A DNA stretch of 12,048 nucleotides. Source: Isotricha intestinalis. Taxonomy: Eukaryota; Ciliophora; Litostomatea; Vestibuliferida; Isotrichidae. Numbering within the stretch: the first letter of the stretch is position 1; every line of letters starts with the position of its first letter. Of this stretch, positions 9,622 through 12,048 are shown piece by piece. Location of the stretch: the NCBI GenBank assembly GCA_023807065.1, contig JAJJLU010001008.1:1-12048 (forward strand), in the 5' to 3' direction. Position numbers and translations under genes: made by a program. The notes under the pieces were generated by a model, which did not search any database, was not told the origin of the DNA, and saw only the letters and a list, made by a program, of their open reading frames with translations.

Positions 9622-12048
9622 ATGAATATTGGAGACATATATGATGTATCATACAACAATCCATATCATTTTAATCGTCATTCTTTAGGAGATCAATATA
9701 AATTAAATTATCAGCACAATATAAACAATCAAAACTGGTTTATGGGCAATTCAAATAATATTTCTCATAAAAATGGTCAAATTCTTCGTGAAAGTGCAAG
9801 ATATGTTTTACCAAATCCATATAACAAAAATCCAAATTATAATTATTCTCAACCAAATTTTTCTGATAATAATAAATCAAGAATGATTAAATCAGTTGAT
9901 TCTCTTCGAAATGAAAATACAACAAATCCAAATCATATAAGTACTCTTAAATATAATTTATCTATTCATACTGGAGAAATATCTAAAAATCCACAAAGTG
10001 AATATAGAGCTGAATATGTTCCTTATTCACCAGAATATTATCAACCTTTATTTCAAAAGAGAATATTTAATGGGAAAAGATTAAGAAGTGAAACTGGATT
10101 TATTTTCAAAAATGAAAAAAATAAGAAAAGAGCTTTTAAATATGGTGAATATAAATTACCTGAAGAATTAATTAGAAAATTACAAAAAATAGAAGGAAAT
10201 TCTTCTGGTCCTGATAGTGAAGTTGAATATCCTGAATTTTCTGAAACTAATGCGGGTGATGATGCTCCTAAAATTTCACCTATTAAAAGATTAATTCAAT
10301 TACAAAATGGAAATGGAATTAAAGAGAAAAAAGTTAATATAATAGAACAAAAATTTGAAGAACCTGAAGAAGAAGAAAAAAATATACATAAATTAAAAGG
10401 AGAATTTAAGCAAAAGAATAAAAAAGATAATGTTGTTAAACCCTATTTAGAAGATATTGAAATTGATGAACCAAAATTTATTGAAGGAAAACCTATTTTA
10501 GAATTTGAAAGAGAAAATGAAGATGAAAAACCTGAAGTTTTAGATAAAGTCACATTTAATGATTCTCCAACAATAAATGAAAAACCCAATGATATGAAAA
10601 TATCTAAGGAAATGAATAAACCTAATGAAAAGGAAAAACCAAAAATTAAAGAAGATTCTAAAAATGGGAAATCTAATTTAACTTTAATTCCAGAAGATAA
10701 AATTAAAGATAATATTATTGAACCTCCAAAAGATCCTAAACCAGTTATTAAAAGACCTGCTGTTATTAAACCATCAGTTATCAATAAAGATAATAATGAA
10801 GAGAAACCTAATGATATTAATATTGATAAAGATCCTCAAAATGAAAAACCAAAATTAATGGAAAAACCAGTTGAAATTGTTTCTATTAATAATATAAGTA
10901 AACCAAATCAAAACGAAAAATTAATTTTAGATGATATAATATATAAAGATAATAATGAAACTCAACCTTTAAAATCTGATAATCTTAAAAATAATATTAT
11001 AGAACCATTAAAAGATGATAAACCAATTGTTAATAATAAAAAATCTGATGATAAAAAACCAGATGATAAAAAACCAGATGACAATAAACCAGATGTAATA
11101 AGCCCAATTATAATAAATAAACAAATAATAGATAATGCATTAAATGATATTCCATTAGATCAAATTGAATCATCACTTAAAGGATTAGAACCAATAGAAG
11201 AAATAAAATCAGTGGATAATAAAACAACATTAAAACCAAGTAAATCAGAAAAACCAAAAGAAACTTCTTTAATATCCAAAGAAATAAATAAAAATCCGGT
11301 TAAATCAGATACTGAAAAAACAAATATCATAGAACCAAAAAAAGAGCCAAAAATATTTAAAGAAGATTTAGATAAACCAAAAGATGAACCAGAAAAGAAA
11401 CAAAAGAAAAAGTTTGTTCCAATTTCAGTTGATTATCTCGATAAAGATGATGATAATCTTAAACATGAAGGAATAACTTCAAATCAAGAAAATACTGTAG
11501 GTAAAACTGATCCTACACAATATCCTTTAGATGAAGTTGATGATGATGAAGAAGAATTTTCAGGAATTATTCCTGGAATTAAAGAAGGAGAAAATGTTGA
11601 ATATGAGGATAATGAGGGGAATGGTTTAAGAACTCATTTCATTAATACACAAATTTATGGATATGAAGAGCCACAAGGCCCACAAGAAGTAAATTATATG
11701 GAAAATAATCAAAAAGATAAAAGAGTAAATGAGGAAGGAGGAGTATATATTCAAAAAGATAAACCATTTCAAGAACAAGTTATTGATTATGATGATGGTC
11801 AATTGAAAGGAGATGATAAAAAGGATGGTGGTGTAGTAAAACAAAAAAAAAAGAAATTTGAAGAACAAGTTGTTGATTATAATGATGGTCAATTGAAAGG
11901 GGATGATAAAAAAGATGCAGGTGTAGTAAAACAAAAAAAAAAGAAATTTGAAGAACAAGTTGTAGATTATAATGATGGTCAATTGAAAGGAGATGATAAA
12001 AAGGATGGTGGTGTAGTAAAACAAAAAAAAAAGAAATTTGAAGAACAA
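9622..12048 (+). CDS. Large charged disordered protein with 30-aa tandem repeats (3' end beyond window)
   Basis: The frame is open from the ATG at 9622 to the last base, 809 codons with no stop; an in-frame TAA at 9565 precedes it and this is the first ATG after that stop. I do not recognise a family. Residues 1-about 210 are Asn/Tyr-rich with a denser, possibly folded part at about 130-195 (YVPYSPEYYQPLFQKR, then a basic run). About 210-710 is a low-complexity Lys/Glu/Asp/Pro-rich stretch with short repeats (DDKKP at 476-490; NIIEP at 364, 458 and 568). From residue 714 a 30-aa unit with core DYNDGQLKGDD and end VVKQKKK repeats at least three times and runs off the edge. There is no signal peptide, no membrane segment, one Trp, and I saw no Cys codon. 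Cytoskeletal or scaffold protein is only a guess from composition. Codon use matches the neighbours, so it looks native. Confidence 0.85.
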   Translation, partial: MNIGDIYDVSYNNPYHFNRHSLGDQYKLNYQHNINNQNWFMGNSNNISHKNGQILRESARYVLPNPYNKNPNYNYSQPNFSDNNKSRMIKSVDSLRNENTTNPNHISTLKYNLSIHTGEISKNPQSEYRAEYVPYSPEYYQPLFQKRIFNGKRLRSETGFIFKNEKNKKRAFKYGEYKLPEELIRKLQKIEGNSSGPDSEVEYPEFSETNAGDDAPKISPIKRLIQLQNGNGIKEKKVNIIEQKFEEPEEEEKNIHKLKGEFKQKNKKDNVVKPYLEDIEIDEPKFIEGKPILEFERENEDEKPEVLDKVTFNDSPTINEKPNDMKISKEMNKPNEKEKPKIKEDSKNGKSNLTLIPEDKIKDNIIEPPKDPKPVIKRPAVIKPSVINKDNNEEKPNDINIDKDPQNEKPKLMEKPVEIVSINNISKPNQNEKLILDDIIYKDNNETQPLKSDNLKNNIIEPLKDDKPIVNNKKSDDKKPDDKKPDDNKPDVISPIIINKQIIDNALNDIPLDQIESSLKGLEPIEEIKSVDNKTTLKPSKSEKPKETSLISKEINKNPVKSDTEKTNIIEPKKEPKIFKEDLDKPKDEPEKKQKKKFVPISVDYLDKDDDNLKHEGITSNQENTVGKTDPTQYPLDEVDDDEEEFSGIIPGIKEGENVEYEDNEGNGLRTHFINTQIYGYEEPQGPQEVNYMENNQKDKRVNEEGGVYIQKDKPFQEQVIDYDDGQLKGDDKKDGGVVKQKKKKFEEQVVDYNDGQLKGDDKKDAGVVKQKKKKFEEQVVDYNDGQLKGDDKKDGGVVKQKKKKFEEQ
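11044..11088 (+). repeat. 15-nt tandem repeat (DDKKP) inside the disordered protein gene
   Basis: Three near-identical 15-nt units of type CCAGATGATAAAAAA (the first begins TCT instead of CCA, the third has GACAATAAA) encode SDDKK-PDDKK-PDDNK. They continue partly as CCAGATGTA. The unit keeps the frame. Confidence 0.8.
11761..12048 (+). repeat. 90-nt in-frame tandem repeat, at least 3.2 copies, open at window edge
   Basis: Units start at 11761, 11851, 11941 and 12031 (partial). Units 2 and 3 differ at five positions by eye. Unit 1 has a diverged start but from its core GATGGTCAATTG onward equals unit 3. Each unit ends with a run of ten A residues spanning into the next (codons CAA AAA AAA AAG). 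The number of copies beyond the edge is unknown. Confidence 0.93.

Noticed and set aside
10443..10784. Minus-strand frame of 113 codons opposite the disordered protein gene
   Set aside because: It mirrors Lys/Glu/Pro codons as Ser/Gly/Phe/Leu. The plus strand is open for 809 codons, so this is a shadow.
11626..12048. Minus-strand hydrophobic repeat frame opposite the 90-nt repeats
   Set aside because: The apparent repeated membrane protein is the antisense of the tandem repeat; the A10 runs become Phe-rich stretches. The plus-strand frame is continuous with the upstream gene and is preferred.

Overview
The window reads as one end of a ciliate macronuclear chromosome. It opens with five perfect copies of the 7-bp unit CCCCAAT (1-35). 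The DNA is extremely AT-rich (about 80% by eye), genes are compact, and the one clear intron is 51 nt. Stops used are TAA (kinase, METTL13-like, DHHC) and TAG (transporter). None of TAA, TAG or TGA interrupts about 3,300 codons of convincing coding sequence, so the code appears standard, not the UAA/UAG=Gln code of Tetrahymena or Paramecium. A C4A2T telomere, very high AT and the standard code fit litostome ciliates such as the rumen entodiniomorphs (for example Entodinium). That placement is inference from recalled knowledge, not from a search.

Layout from the telomere inward: a non-coding subtelomere of about 550 bp; an AMPK/MARK/KIN1-type Ser/Thr kinase of 877 aa with one intron (591-3275, +); a METTL13-type methyltransferase of 701 aa (3489-5594, +); a 12-TM major facilitator transporter of SLC22-like type with a long Lys/Glu tail, 610 aa (5728-7560, +); a gap of 888 bp between convergent genes, holding a coding-like fragment with unusual codon use and a perfect 13-bp inverted repeat; a DHHC palmitoyltransferase of 340 aa (8449-9471, -); a 150-bp divergent intergenic region; and a large charged, Cys-free, disordered protein with a 30-aa tandem repeat. 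That last gene starts at 9622 (+) and is still open at the window edge after 809 codons.

The genes are typical eukaryotic housekeeping or signalling genes: kinase signalling, elongation-factor-type methylation, solute transport and protein lipidation. Nothing suggests an operon or a shared pathway. The most notable points are the telomere unit together with the standard code, a METTL13 homologue whose N-terminal methyltransferase domain looks decayed, the odd island at 7680-7850, and the unrecognised repeat protein at the right end.
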